From positions 25,950,640 through 26,014,639 of the forward strand of contig NC_058342.1 of the NCBI RefSeq assembly GCF_905475395.1: 64,000 bases of DNA, read 5' to 3'. Source of the stretch: Chrysoperla carnea. Lineage: Eukaryota > Arthropoda > Insecta > Neuroptera > Chrysopidae. The notes below the pieces were generated by a model. It did no database searches, was not told where the DNA came from, and was given only the letters and a program-made list of their open reading frames with translations. This document shows, piece after piece, positions 34,566 through 46,104 of this stretch; within the stretch, counting starts at the first letter, position 1; each line of letters begins with the position of its first letter. The position numbers were made by a program, and so were the translations under genes.

Positions 34566-35439
34566 AGAGTAATTTTTCCCAAAAATTCAAAAATCAAATT
34601 TTTTTGACGATCAGATGTGTAGATATCGACTAAAATCGTATAGGAACGGTGACGTGTCACCACTTCTTGAGTCGTTATCTTAAAAACATCGTTTAATCGC
34701 AAAATCAACAAGATATTCACGATTTTGGATACCTAATTAAATGTATTAGGATTAAAAAACAATAAAACACAGCAGATTTGATAAGTACTTTTCGAGGTAG
34801 AAAAGGGGAGGGGGTCTTGCCGGAGTAACTTCTCTAGCTGTATCTCACTTGACGTTCAATCGCAGAATCAATCAATTTTTTGTACATTTTGATTATTTAG
34901 GGTTATTTGGTTTCAAAGAACATAAAAATTCAGCTTATTTTACGATTACACACTGTTTTTTTTTTTTACAAAATAAAAGCTTATTTATTGTGACTTATAA
35001 AAAATTGCATGAATCTCTAAAAATCCCGAGAAGATACAAAAATCATAATTTCATAGACTAGGTGCCTAATTATATTTCCAATTTAAATAAAAATTATTTC
35101 TAGGATAAAGTTGGACTAAAAATGGCATCTCTTTGACGATTGGACACATGCTCACATTCAGCTAAAAGCTAAAATCAGACAATGTTGGCTTAAAAATTTT
35201 CGTTAATTCAACAGTATTTTGGCATTAACATATACTTAGCCAACTAAATGAAAGGTAAATTTAGATTCAATCAAGGGTATGGGAGGCAGATGGTCTAACC
35301 TGCCTTGAATGGTACATCCATCACGTCCGGAAAATTTCTGAGCCAACGATTGAAGAACATGATACAATTCATTATCTGATATCTCAGAAACTTTACGGGT
35401 GTTATGAACGTTACGTTTAAGGCTCATTAACTGTCAATA
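34566..35439. other. Intergenic DNA with a Rep-F trace
   Basis: No gene. Positions 35170-35290 resemble 55030-55150 (AATTCAACAGTATTTTGG; TAGCCAACTAAATGAAAG), a diverged repeat here called Rep-F. Confidence 0.4.
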
Positions 35440-35760
35440 TCTCAGTCGCCCAATCGTTGAAATGACCCGATTTTTTGTATTTTTTAGTTCAAAATGACTA
35501 TAGAGAACGATTTTTTCCAAATCGGAGACAAAATAATTTAATTATTTGATCGATTTTTTGCAATTTTCAAAGGGAATTGCTTAGGAAATTGATAAAACTA
35601 ACTACATAATGTAATTTTGACCCAAAAAGTACAAAAATTGATTTCATTTATTGATTGGGCAAATAGATTTTGAGATTTCGTTAAAATCCTGTGCGAATGG
35701 TTTTTATTTAGGAGCTATTGAGGATATATTTCGGAAAATACTCATCTAATTGTCAAATGA
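35440..35760 (+). repeat. Rep-H repeat, diverged copy
   Basis: It shares TTTATTGATTGGGCAAAT, TTTTGAGATTTCGTTAAAAT and AATACTCATCTAATTGTCAA with the copies at 25840 and 30738. Confidence 0.55.
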
Positions 35761-37078
35761 GTTGGATTTATATGTTTTTTAGGTTTTAATTACGCTAAAT
35801 AATCCTAAAAATGAAACATTTCCCACTGAAAGGTTACAAGTTACTTTTTACATAATTTTATATGTAACAACTTTAATGGACCACTTTGTACACTCATATT
35901 ATAAATATTATGGGTACAAAAAACAGGTTCAACTTTATGTCATGACTAAATGATTGTATGAATTGACTAAATAAAGACACTTGTTGTTAGTTTTAATTTT
36001 TTTTTTTAAATCATTAAACTCCAGTCAATAATTATTAATTACTATAAAAGTAATATCCGTTTTATAGCTCTAAATCTTTGAACTTTTCTACTATACGCTG
36101 TACTAGCCATCTTCAAGTTAGAAACTAATTTTATGATAGAAAATAAATTCACTCCAGGAACACAAGGTTCTATCAGTAACTACGTGTTATTTGTACGGCT
36201 TGTTCAACAAATCTAAGTAAAAAATGAGATGCTCATGAAAGGTATACCATGAATGGAAAAAAAAACTGTTTTTGATGGTAAAATACTTCTGTATAGTGCC
36301 AACACTGTAGTACTTTTAATATTTTTTCTTCGTAAATGTTAAGTTTTGATTAAAATTTCCTTTTTTATGCTTATAACAACGTTAAAATTACAATTATTTT
36401 AAATTTAATTAGTGAATTTATGATTCTTATTAATTGTAATCAAAAATAGCATTTTAGTACATTTTTACATTTTTAAAATAGTTCCTATATTGTGTCCTGT
36501 GCTGTGATATTAATTTATAAGGTTTCTTTTAAAATACAACTCAACGTAGTGTCAGTCAGGAATTATTTTTCTTATTTAGATTCTAATATACTAAGGTTAT
36601 GTTGAGTATTTATTAAATGTCAATTATTATGTTGTAAATTCGCGCCAGGGTCTTATTTTGTAGGTACCTATATTAAGACATACGCATTAATTCTCACTCT
36701 GTTGCTAATTTCAGTTAGCATATTTTCAAAGGTAAGTACATTACTACATTCACTTAAGTGTGTATTCGTATAGATTCGTATCGTATGTATTCGTATGTCG
36801 AATAAATATGTAATCCTCACGAAATTGAATACTATTTCGCTAGTAGCTAGTGACATCTGCTTAAAACGTTTACATTCTAAAGAAGAATTTTTTATCTCCG
36901 ATTTGGATAAAAATAATTTTCTAGAGTCATTTTGACACAAAAAATCCAATAATCCGGCGGCTTTGACGATTATAGGCGAATAATTTCTGGGATATTGACT
37001 AAACTCGTATATGAGAATTGATATCCCAGACCATTTTTTTTCAATCGGTACTCTATAAACTTGGCATTCATGGGTTTA
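35761..37078. other. AT-rich intergenic DNA
   Basis: No gene recognised. Positions 36880-37030 are a weak Rep-H copy. Around 36760-36800 there is a short TATTCGTAT/TATTCGTATG repeat. Confidence 0.4.
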
Positions 37079-37411
37079 CCCATGAAGGTTATAAAGAAGG
37101 AGAACGATCGCTACGTGTTAAAGCATTAGCGCGCCTGTCCCTGAAAATTTGTAGAATTTATAGTTCATTTTTCAGCCACCAGCTGCGCTGTCATCAAGAA
37201 GTAGTATCTGTGAAGTTAGCTGTTTATGAGTACAAGTAGATGAAGTTAGTTGCATAATGTACAAATTGATATATCATTTCAAATTAGCGCACAACAGCCC
37301 GCTTTTATTGATACTACTTAGCGGTCGCAGCGCCTCACTTATTTTATCCATATTTCGGGGACAATATTTTCTATAGCGATCGTTCTCCTTCTTATAACCT
37401 TCATGGGTTTA
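37075..37411. mobile_element. MITE with ~38-bp terminal inverted repeats
   Basis: The element (37079-37407, 329 bp) begins CCCATGAAGGTTATAAAGAA and ends with the complement, the pairing extending through GGAGAACGATCGCTA. TTTA flanks both sides, a possible 4-bp duplication. The CCC start and a T/A-rich 4-bp target resemble piggyBac-type ends, though TTTA is not the canonical TTAA. The interior is non-coding. Confidence 0.7.
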
Positions 37412-37414
37412 CCC

Positions 37415-37690
37415 CAGCTTCTATGCTTTTGAACTTGAATTTTCCATTGATTTAGTTGACAAAGTATGTGTTTATACCAAAATTTTATTTTTTAATAAAT
37501 TGTAATATAGTATGTACTACCAAAAACCTAATATAAATTCAATTAACCAAATTACCGTTTAATTGATGAAATTTTTAAACCAAAAATATCTGATTTGCCT
37601 CCCTCCCCCTCTTTAAACCAAAAAATTACTGTTTTGTCTCCCTGTGGATTAAAAAGCTGGGCACGCCTATGTGTTCATGTAAAATATTAC
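37415..37690 (-). repeat. Rep-F repeat
   Basis: In minus orientation it contains CAGGGAGACAAAACAGTAAT, GGGAGGCAAATCAGATATTT and CAACTAAATCAATGGAAAAT, matching 55000-55160. It is non-coding. Confidence 0.55.
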
Positions 37691-37969
37691 AGGAGTATTC
37701 AAAAATTTAATCGGATGTTTTGATATAATTTGATAGTAACAGCAATTCAATAAATAATATTTATAATTTATTTGATGATGTTTGTTGAATTTGATTTGAT
37801 AGTATTATGTTTGTTTAATTTCTAAAATTGCTTTTATAAATATTTAATAAATTATTCGTAGAATTAAATGTCTTGTCTAATCAAACAATAATTATAATTT
37901 TTTGCCCATTCCAACTATTAATCGGAAATTTGTTTACGTTAATTTGTCTCTATGTAGGAGAGAGTACCC

Positions 37970-38842
37970 ACAGTGAAAAAAATTAAAATAATGACAACCT
38001 CATCCCAAAGTTGGCCGTTTCATATTGAAATAAAGTAAAAATACTTTCAAACAATTTCCTAATGATTGGAACAAGTACTGCTAAATATTTGTATTTATAA
38101 TAGAAAGGGGCTGGATTTAAAATATACATTCATTGATACAAAATCACTGAAGTTAAATAAACAAAATCATTACTTCTATGAAAGAGATTGATTTTAGTTT
38201 AAAGTCATGCATTTTATTGATGGTAAACAAAATTCATAAAAGAACATATCTTTACGTTGGCTTTAAATATAGGATTTGGTAACTGCGAACTTTCATGTCT
38301 AGCCAATGTTGGGTTGAGTCAACTACATGAAGATTGTTGTTACTAATTTTCAGAGAGTTTGAAATAAACTTATTGATCATTTTTATAATACATATATAGC
38401 ATATTTTTGTACATATGTACATATATAACAACCATCGATAGCGCAATCATGAAGTTCACAACCTTCATGAAGTTGACACAACCGCACATTAACTAGAAAT
38501 GGCAAGTAGGTAATGTTCTTTTAACTTGTCGACTCGCTTTTTTAACACGAATATATATTCCAATACAAGTACAATTTTATTTTATTTTCCATCAATAAAA
38601 TGCATGACTTTAAACTAAAATCAATCTCTTTCATAGAAGTAATGTCTTTGTTTATTTAACTTCAGTGATTTTGTATCAATGAATTCATATTTTTAATTCA
38701 ATCCCATTCTATTGTAAATACAAATATTTAGCTGTACTTGTTTCAATCATTAGGAAATTGTTTGAAAGTATTTTTACTTTATTTCAATATGAAACGGTCA
38801 ACTTCGAGGTGAGGTTGTCATTATTTTAATTTTTTTCAGTGT
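37970..38842. repeat. Rep-B inverted dimer
   Basis: The left arm (37970-38222) and right arm (38590-38842) are near-identical inverted copies of the sequence at 1660-1937 (CAGTGATTTTGTATCAATGA; TAGCTGTACTTGTTTCAATC). The middle contains inner Rep-B sequence in both orientations around 38400-38480. The locus is thus two Rep-B units head to head. The frame at 38252-38446 lies within it and is not a gene. Confidence 0.75.
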
Positions 38843-39384
38843 ACCCAAGCAGTACACAATCTTTAACTTAGCGATACTAAAAAATAAGAAAATAAATTAT
38901 ACTTTAAAAAACACACTTTCATGTACTTTCGCATTTTTTGCGATATAATTTCAATCACAAGAGGCCTTGAGGCTCAAGGAGTGAAATATTGCGACAAAAA
39001 ATTATCTTTACTTTAAAATTCGGAGGTGATTTCAACATACGCATACAGTTTGTGGTGGTTGTGGAAAGTGAAACACACGGTATACATCTATCACCTATAT
39101 ACGTAATATTATTGTTAATTATAAAATTATAAAATATTAATTAAATATAAATATATTAAAATGAATCACAATAAAATTAATTACATTTAAATTATACATA
39201 AGAATATTATGCTGAAAGTATTTATTTACATTGTTTTTGTCGAGTTTAGTCATACTGTAATTATTGTTTTAATGATATATTTAAATGCAATTTCCAGAGT
39301 TGACAATTTAGATCAAGATTAAGATAACCGCCGGAAATTTGATCTAGATTAGAAGTTAATAATTGTCCTCACTTAAAACTTTTT
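38843..39384. other. AT-rich intergenic DNA
   Basis: Nothing recognised apart from A/T-rich runs at 39110-39200. Confidence 0.4.
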
Positions 39385-39641
39385 ATACATGTAATATATA
39401 TCAAGGTTTAGTCCCAAGTTTATAACGCCTAACTATTGAAGCTATGCAAAAATATTTTAGTATTAATGTTCACAAAATCACCTAATTAGTCCATTTCCGG
39501 TTGTCCGTCCGTCTGTCCATCTGTCTGTGCACACGTTAACTCAAAAACGAAATGATATATCAAGCTGAAATTTTTATGGCGTGCTCAGGACGTAAAAAGT
39601 GAGGCTAAGTTTGTAAATGAGCAACATGGGTCAATTAGGTC
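39385..39641 (+). repeat. Rep-A copy 10, 5' half
   Basis: It contains GTTTAGTCCCAAGTTTATAA, CCGGTTGTCCGTCCGTCTGT and CAAGCTGAAATTTTTATGGC, and stops at GGTCAATTAGGTCA. Confidence 0.75.
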
Positions 39642-40650
39642 ACGAGAGTTGAAAATTTGCGTTTAGTTGCAACTAGTGGTCTTGTGAAACATTCTCGCAA
39701 AACGAAACAAAATTCTAGCAAATACTTTCGAAAATTTTCGAAAATCAAATAATTGTAGTTCATTTGATAAAATTTAAACTGTTTAAAAGGCAATTTATTG
39801 TTTTGTAAAAGCAAGTAATTGTTTTTCAATTAGTTATCACCTTGTATTAGCTACTTTTAATTTATAATTTAATTGCCATTATCTAATTTGAAATTAATTA
39901 ATTAATCATAAGAAATATCAGGTGTTCGGCCTAAAGCATTACAAACTTTTAGCTAGAAAACAAAACATTTTCAAATAACAATTATATTTGGAAAATCCGA
40001 TAATATTAATTAATGCATGACTGGAAGTGCGATCACTGATTCATCATTCCTTTACGTTTTTCATCATATTTTCCATGAAAATATAAACTTATGCATGTAT
40101 CAAAGGTTACAGGGGAGAAGTGAGAGTGTTTTATAACTAGTTCACGATTTATGGTGTTTTAGGAATGCTTGACACCATCTGATCTACTTTTGGACATCTT
40201 CAGCAGCATCGTTTAGTTCAAATTCAGCATGAAGGGTATTTGACTTGGCGAATCATTGCTATTAAAGAGAAAGGTTAATTGGAGAGTCAATTTTGAGAAG
40301 ATTTTAAATTTAGGTAAAAAACCCTTTTTTTATCGATTAAGGTTTTTTCGTACTTGCAAAGAGAATTGAAATAATACTATGGAAGTTCCTTAAGGTAGTG
40401 TCAACTTACTCACCATTTTTTGTAAAAATTTCACAAAAACATGAAAACACGAAAATCCCATATCAATAAAAAAACATGGAATAATACACGATCGATACAC
40501 GGAATCCACGATCATTTATTTGGAAAATGTATATACAATCTAGGATTCTATTGTGACTTAACAAAGGGGCTAAATATGGGAAGCAATTTTGATAGGAAAT
40601 TAGAAACTATGCCCACAATGTTTGGAGATTGAGATCAGCGATATTGTATA
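39642..40650. other. Intergenic DNA upstream of tRNA-Arg
   Basis: Positions 40080-40170 resemble 58085-58190 (AATATAAACTTATG; TTTATGGTGTTTTAGG), a diverged repeat. No protein gene is supported; the frame at 40441-40632 has no known motif. Confidence 0.4.
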
Positions 40651-40723
40651 GTCCCTGTGGCGCAGTGGATAGCGCGTTGGACTTCTAATCCAAAGGTCGT
40701 GGGTTCGATCCCCACCAGGGATG
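40651..40723 (+). tRNA. tRNA-Arg (anticodon TCT)
   Basis: The 73-nt cloverleaf is complete: acceptor GTCCCTG/CAGGGAT, D arm GCGC AGTGGATA GCGC, anticodon arm TTGGA CTTCTAA TCCAA, and T arm GTGGG TTCGATC CCCAC, with discriminator G. The anticodon TCT reads AGA codons. Internal box A (TGGCGCAGTGGAT) and box B (GGTTCGATCCC) are intact, there is no intron, and a CTTTTTT run follows at 40724 as the pol III terminator. It appears functional. Confidence 0.97.
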
Positions 40724-40730
40724 CTTTTTT
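40724..40730 (+). terminator. Pol III terminator of tRNA-Arg
   Basis: A six-T run directly after the mature 3' end of the tRNA, the standard RNA polymerase III stop signal. Confidence 0.85.
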
Positions 40731-41529
40731 TAATGGCAATTAATCAAATGATAAAAGACTAACTCTATTTCATTTTCTAATGAAAAAATCTGTAACTAAA
40801 TTTAATATCGATTTTAGAATAAGGTTCTGCAAGACTTTCAAAATGAAAAAGACGATTTTTTTGCAAATTAAGACTTTTAATAACGTATACAAGGGTTTTT
40901 GGGGTCGTTGATTTAGAATTTTCAGTCAATTTGTTGATCCCTTCCTCTTTAAGGTTACATAAGCGGACAGTTCCGCTTGAAACCATATTGTCTTTTTTTA
41001 GGATAATTTTCTGAAGCCAATGCAAAAAACCGCAAGTCGATACACCCAGCCAAAAATTTTTTCGAATAATAAAGGTTCGTTTACTACACTAATTATTTAA
41101 TTTTTAAACAAATTTAAAAAGACACATTTAGTTTTTTTATTTCACTTGTTCAAATCTAATATATCAACAAAACAAAACCAATTGACCATTATAATAAATT
41201 AATATTGTTAATTTTTAATTAAATCATGCGTGAAAATTACCAAATATTGAATTTTCAAGGTAAAACTCAACCATATGTGAGTGGACACTCATAAAACAAG
41301 CAAATCAACAACAGTCAGGCAATATATTATTTTTTTCTTAAATATAAATAAATAAATATAAATAAAAAACTTGAATTTTTAATTATTACATCATAATAAA
41401 ATTTAAAATTGGGAAAAAAATTAATTGAAACTTCACACGACATCCATATACAGTAAGTTAAAAAATTCATTCTTCATAAAAATCCCAGCTTCCAAAAAAA
41501 GTAGTCTCATCTTGAATGTGAAACATTAT
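40731..41529. other. AT-rich intergenic DNA
   Basis: No gene recognised. The minus frame at 40777-41025 has no known motif. Confidence 0.4.
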
Positions 41530-41700
41530 TTTATTAAGGAGGGTGACTCGGTTGTAATAGAAACAAATAAATTAGTAGATAATGATCTGAATTTTTAGAA
41601 TATTATAATTAACGAAGCATATTATTATATCAAAAAAAATTTTAGATACCTTACCGATCAATTAAGAGAGTAATACACTAAATAACATGCATTTGGTAAA
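41530..41700 (+). mobile_element. Single arm of the 4193-4764 foldback family
   Basis: The segment follows 4311-4480: TTAAGGAGGGTGACTC, then AAATAAATTAGTAGATAATG, CTTACCGATCAATTAAGAGA and ACACTAAATAACATGC. The second arm is missing. Confidence 0.7.
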
Positions 41701-41782
41701 ATATATCCGATTCAGGACCATTAAAAATATTTAGCTAGATTATAAAATTATTATTAATTAGCTAATTAATAATAATTTTACT

Positions 41783-42090
41783 GCCTGCGAACAGAGGCCC
41801 TTGGAAGTGATATAAGATCTTCGGAACGTCTGCGATTGTACTCAGACCATATCTGTCTGGAAGTACCATAAGTACGTTAATCCATCCATCTAAGATTGGC
41901 CCTTTTTAAGATATCCTCTTTGAGGAGCAACTTGCAGTTTGCAAATGGAACTCCCGGATAATTATTGATGCTTGTGTCCGGCAGCATTGCGCCATTTCTG
42001 GCAAAGTTGTCGGCTTCGCAATTTTCTGGAATGTCCCTGTGTCCCGGTGCCTATACCAGGTTTACATTCATTTGTTCCGTCAGCTCATTT
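41783..42090 (-). pseudogene. LINE relic, RNase H region
   Basis: On the minus strand this encodes the end of an RNase H domain from a non-LTR retrotransposon. It includes ELTEQMNVNLV, APGHRDIPENCEADNFARNG, and later RQIWSEYNRRRSEDLISLPR and ASVRR. The APGHRDIxxNxxAD block is the C-terminal RNase H motif of I/R1/Jockey-type LINEs that carry RNase H. In-frame stops (after NLV and after RWMD) show it is dead. It ends in the same PRASVR segment with which the piece at 52643-53033 begins, so both come from one family. Its upstream side stops at a TTAAGGACGTAC sequence. Confidence 0.8.
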
Positions 42091-43019
42091 AAGGACGTAC
42101 GGCAGTCAGTTCAATACTAAAATACTGACAATTTATTGATCGTGTGAGGTCTCTTTATTACATATACTACAATGAAGTGTGTACTACATGGAGGTTAAAA
42201 TAAATTACTAAATAAATTGAATATATAATTATTTTATTTTATTTTTTTTAAAGGAGTGCCTTCTGTATAATGTTTACTTGAAATCGTCTCGTGTTATCTC
42301 TGTTTCTTTGTATTTTCTTCATGTATTAGGTCCGTAGATAATAATTTATAAACCATTTCTTATGCAGTGTGGAACTGTAACAAAATATGACCTAAGTGAT
42401 GAAGTTCTTCTGCTCACGAGTTCTATGTTGATGGCATAACGAAATACGATGAAACGAAACACTAAAAATAGTCAAAGTTCGAAAAATTTGAACAGTAAGT
42501 CGGATTTGAATGCGGTTTTCGGCATTCGAATCGTTAGAGCATCAGGAAATTTTGTGACCTAAATTAATTAATAAGAAATTAAAAATATGTAATTTACATA
42601 AATAATATGCATTTTATAATTGCATTTTAAATCGACCGTAAATATACTAAATTCACAATTCAGTTAATAGTGATGAAAATGATTCCAAACTTGTAATGCG
42701 GGGGCTTTTGGGATCGCTGAACACAAATCTAGCGTCAGAATTGGTCCCAGAGGTACATGGTGCACAAGATAAACTTGACATATTAAAATCTTTAATTTCT
42801 TCAGCTCGATTTCAAACTTTATTTAAAATATTTTAATATTTAAACTAGCAGAGCATGTATGATGTAATTTATTTTATACACTTGACGAGAATCTTTCTCA
42901 ATTTAATAATAATTCTGATAGAAATTTATTGTTTTCATCCCAAAAATCAAAATTAGAAATATTACTTTTTGACATGTAAAACAACATACCTGATAATTTT
43001 TGGGAAGAACATTTATTTT
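42091..43019. other. Intergenic DNA
   Basis: No gene recognised. The less AT-rich stretch 42690-42780 may be part of the hAT-like relic that follows, but the frame cannot be read. Confidence 0.35.
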
Positions 43020-43550
43020 GTTTAAAAATTCGTTTCACAGCGTATAGATTCCAAACATCGCAAAAAAATTATAGCGAAATCGGGAGAAGCGTCCTTTCGG
43101 AAATCAATTTATATTCCCCTATTAGATTCCGTTATCAATGATTTGGCAAAGATCCGGAGGTACTCGACCAATTTCAGTTGAGAGTTTTACCACCTGAACC
43201 AAATATTGGTGTCAAAGACTTGAATATCGATATTCAGGCAGTGGAAAAAGTGATTCAGATGTACCGGTGATTCATTAATGATAGTGAATCAACTGTTATA
43301 AATGAATACCGAATCTGGATGATCAATTAGAAAACTGAATGTGAAAACAATTCCGCCATACGAGATTTGTAACCTAATATAAAAATGTTCTTACAAATAC
43401 TGACAACTCTTCCAGCGAGCTTAGCTGTAGCAGAGAGATCGTTTTCTATACTTCGTTCAAGTTCTCCTAAACATTTGGATATCGATGACATTATCAACGC
43501 TTTCGCGGGAAAAAAAGAAAGCTTGAATTTGTTATTTAAGTAAGCAGCTA
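43020..43550 (+). pseudogene. hAT-type transposase relic
   Basis: Two parts are readable in plus-strand frames. First, about 43036-43205 gives KNYSEIGRSVL and, after a frameshift, RKSIYIPLLDSVINDLAKIR, a segment typical of the domain before the dimerisation region in hAT transposases. Second, about 43387-43540 gives LTTLPASLAVAERSFSILRS then DIDDIINAFAGKKESLNLLF. This is the C-terminal hAT dimerisation domain, with its LP-x-x-x-x-x-x-ERSFS signature. Stops and frameshifts lie between them, and no terminal repeats were found. It is a dead element that may have belonged to the lineage mobilising the hAT MITEs in the window, but this cannot be shown here. Confidence 0.8.
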
Positions 43551-43684
43551 AATTTTATTTAATGTAAAATGTATACCAGCGTTTAATTTAATCTGAAGAA
43601 ATTTTATCAGAATTTGTTCAGTAGTTTAGAGTATAAATGTGACGAAATTGTGATGTGCAAACATATACTTTCGTAATTTTTGTG

Positions 43685-43929
43685 AGCGTACAAACTAACA
43701 TCTTACAGTTTTATTAATTTACAAGTGTCCGCCCCACGGTTTTGTCCACGAAAACAAATACACTGAACAAAATCTTGGTCAGGGCATCATATATTTTGTA
43801 AACATCTCCTTTGCAGGAATACACTATATCCAATAGCCAATTTTTGGGTGGCTGTGCCGTGCCCATCACCTGTTTTGAGGGCTGAATCCGCGCCTGCTTA
43901 ACTAATTGATTTTTAATGATTCTTTTCAA
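43685..43929 (-). pseudogene. Unrecognised coding relic (Rep-E) copy 2
   Basis: The minus frame 43929-43714 encodes 71 residues, including KQARIQPSKQVMGTAQPPKN, DIVYSCKGDVYKIYDALTKI and LFSVFVFVDKTVGRTLVN. It parallels the SINE-split copy at 23860-24450, with shared sequence past the stop (GTAAGATGTTAGTTT). About seven residues are deleted relative to copy 1 (the EYGLEYE region). The family is unknown to me. Conservation of the frame between two diverged copies suggests it once encoded a protein. It lies 135 bases from the hAT relic but in the opposite orientation. Confidence 0.5.
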
Positions 43930-44909
43930 TTAAGATAAACCAATCTTAATAATTTTGTGAAGAAGATTACATTTATTTACAAGTATTCCTTTGTTATCTT
44001 ATGCAAAACAACCCTCAATAGCCGCGTTTTCCGATTACAGTGATGGACGAATCGACTGTAATACTACAAAATTGCGTTTTCTATCATATAATCAGTCAAT
44101 GAAAATGGCTGGGCAACGTTTAACAAACTAGCACATCATTAATAAACATTTTGAAAAGTCATCCAATGCGATCCATGGAATGCGATTTGATCAATGAAAA
44201 TGAAAGTAGATTTTGAATTATTTTTGGGAATCTTAAGAGGGGGGTAGGTGCCCCTACCTGCCCTCCCTTGGCGACGCCCATGCTTGATAATTATCAACGT
44301 AGCCTGAATTAATGAGGTTTATCATGAAGTTAATGGTCTGGTCCCTAAAGGCTTCCAGCACACTTGTTGGTTTATGTGTATTCTGTTAGTTTGATTGAAT
44401 TGAATGAGGCGACGTACAGTCTCCGAGGTATAGGTACTCTATTTTTAAATTATAATCAAGTATTTATCCTTCAACAAAAATATATTCACTTGTAATTAAC
44501 AATAGAATAATAAATTTTTTTTAAATACTAGATTCTACGAATGTAAAGTTTGATTTAAAAATGTCTAACTTGTCACACGATAATCTAATTTATTTTATCT
44601 TAGATTTTATCAGCATTTTTATTCATTTTTCATTGCCTTCGTTTTTCTTTATTCATTCATTGTGCAAAATTGCACCCAATTTCCCATGAGCGTCGTTAAA
44701 GGGGGCAGATAGGAGCAGTTGCCTCCCTCTAGAGATTCACAAAAAGGATCCCTATAAGATGAAAAAAATAGCAAAAAATGAATTTTTAGGTAAACGATTT
44801 CCACCAGTATAAATCCAGACTCCAGTGTCTGTGAAACCCCAAAATTTAACTCTAAATCCACGCCTCGTTTAAAATAAATTTATGGTTAAATAAGTGTAAT
44901 TTTGAAATA
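43930..44909. other. Intergenic DNA with repeat edges
   Basis: Positions 44240-44285 hold GTGCCCCTACCTGCCCTCCC and TTGGCGACGCCCATG, the margin of a Rep-D-like element. Positions 44690-44760 contain CCTCTAGAGATTCACAAAAA, similar to the Rep-D start. No gene is supported. Confidence 0.4.
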
Positions 44910-45245
44910 GAAGTGAAAACAAACAAGTGATTGAGTTAATTGTTGAAATACCATGTAAAGACAGTGTTGATTACTCACATTACACATACATACATGTCAC
45001 ACATATATAACTGATATAGCCATAACATACATACTATACAATTTGCGCATAATTTGCGCTCTGACAAGTAAACAGTGATGTTTACGAAAAAATGTTTCAA
45101 ACAAAAGTTGTTTATTTTTTTAAATGGAACATGTCATACATTAAAACTTCTGTTCTATCTCGAACGATTTATAAGATGCGTCGTACGGACGGTTTTATCC
45201 GATCCCAAGACCCAAGACCCAATTGAGCTATGTTCCGTAAACGCC
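44910..45245 (-). repeat. Rep-A copy 11
   Basis: The copy runs in minus orientation from GTGAAAACAAACAAGTGATT to CAATTGAGCTATGTTC. Its frame at 45075-45266 repeats that seen in other Rep-A copies and is not a gene. Confidence 0.8.
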
Positions 45246-45854
45246 ACAATTTTTCCCCTTTTATAAAAAATGGTTGCTTTGACTTACCGTTGCTTCCAGG
45301 CGGTTAGGATCCACTTTTTTCCTCAGATTTCTACACCCTTCTCTATTTCAAAAGTAGCTGTTCTGCCATACCTACATATGGCTCCAAGAAAGAAAATGCT
45401 CCACAACGCGGCAGAAAGTTAAGGTTCATGCACTTTTTGCTGCGCCATATCCTTCAATAATAGGCATATGATAGTACCCAATCAGCATCAATAATCAATA
45501 ATATTCGTTCAATAAAATTGACTATGTACAGAATCTAATGCACTCCCGTACATATAAATTTTCATCAAGGTTGCTTGATTTATTTAGAAAATGTGATTTT
45601 AATCGATTTACAATTAATCAAAACACCTTGTACTTTGAATAATAATAATAAAAAAAAAGATCAAGAAACTTGTTTAATTATTTTAAATGTTAGTTAATTG
45701 ATTTAAAATTGTAATTAGAAGATTTTATAATGCGCATAAAATTTTAATTTAAAGAAGATGACTTCAAGTTTTTATTCATGACATTTATCAGGGCTTTCAA
45801 ATTTAATTTTGATAGACTTGAGGTCGTTCATTACAATTAAAGAGGTAAAACTTA
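45246..45854. other. Intergenic DNA
   Basis: Nothing recognised; a less AT-rich patch at 45260-45430 has no readable protein. Confidence 0.35.
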
Positions 45855-45906
45855 TAAAAAAAGACAAGAAGGAATGCGAACTCGCATTCCTTCTTGTCTT
45901 TTTTTA
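45855..45906. repeat. Perfect 52-bp palindrome
   Basis: Two arms of 25 bases are exact reverse complements, separated only by AC. The inner part of the left arm is GACAAGAAGGAATGCGA, preceded by seven A; the right arm mirrors it with seven T. A two-base loop cannot form a relaxed hairpin, so a microRNA precursor is unlikely. A partial echo (CTTGTCTTTTTTTACTTTTT) follows at 45929. Confidence 0.9.
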
Positions 45907-46104
45907 ATTATTTTGAATTTATTTTACTTGTCTTTTTTTACTTTTTTTAAATTATTTTGAAAATGTGAAATTTTTGCAATATCGAAAATGACTGACGTAA
46001 TTTTAATTGTAAATATAATAATTAATTTCGAATATTTGATAAAGATAAGAATTTTAATTGATACTAGCTGGTAAATAAATATGTTATGACTGTTTTAATT
46101 TATA

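Noticed and set aside
42089..42115. TTAAGGACGTACGGCAG as the left end of another TTAA MITE inside the LINE relic
   Set aside because: No matching right end with TTAA was found downstream, and the LINE sequence does not resume.
45855..45906. microRNA precursor
   Set aside because: A two-base loop and a fully perfect stem do not match normal precursor geometry.
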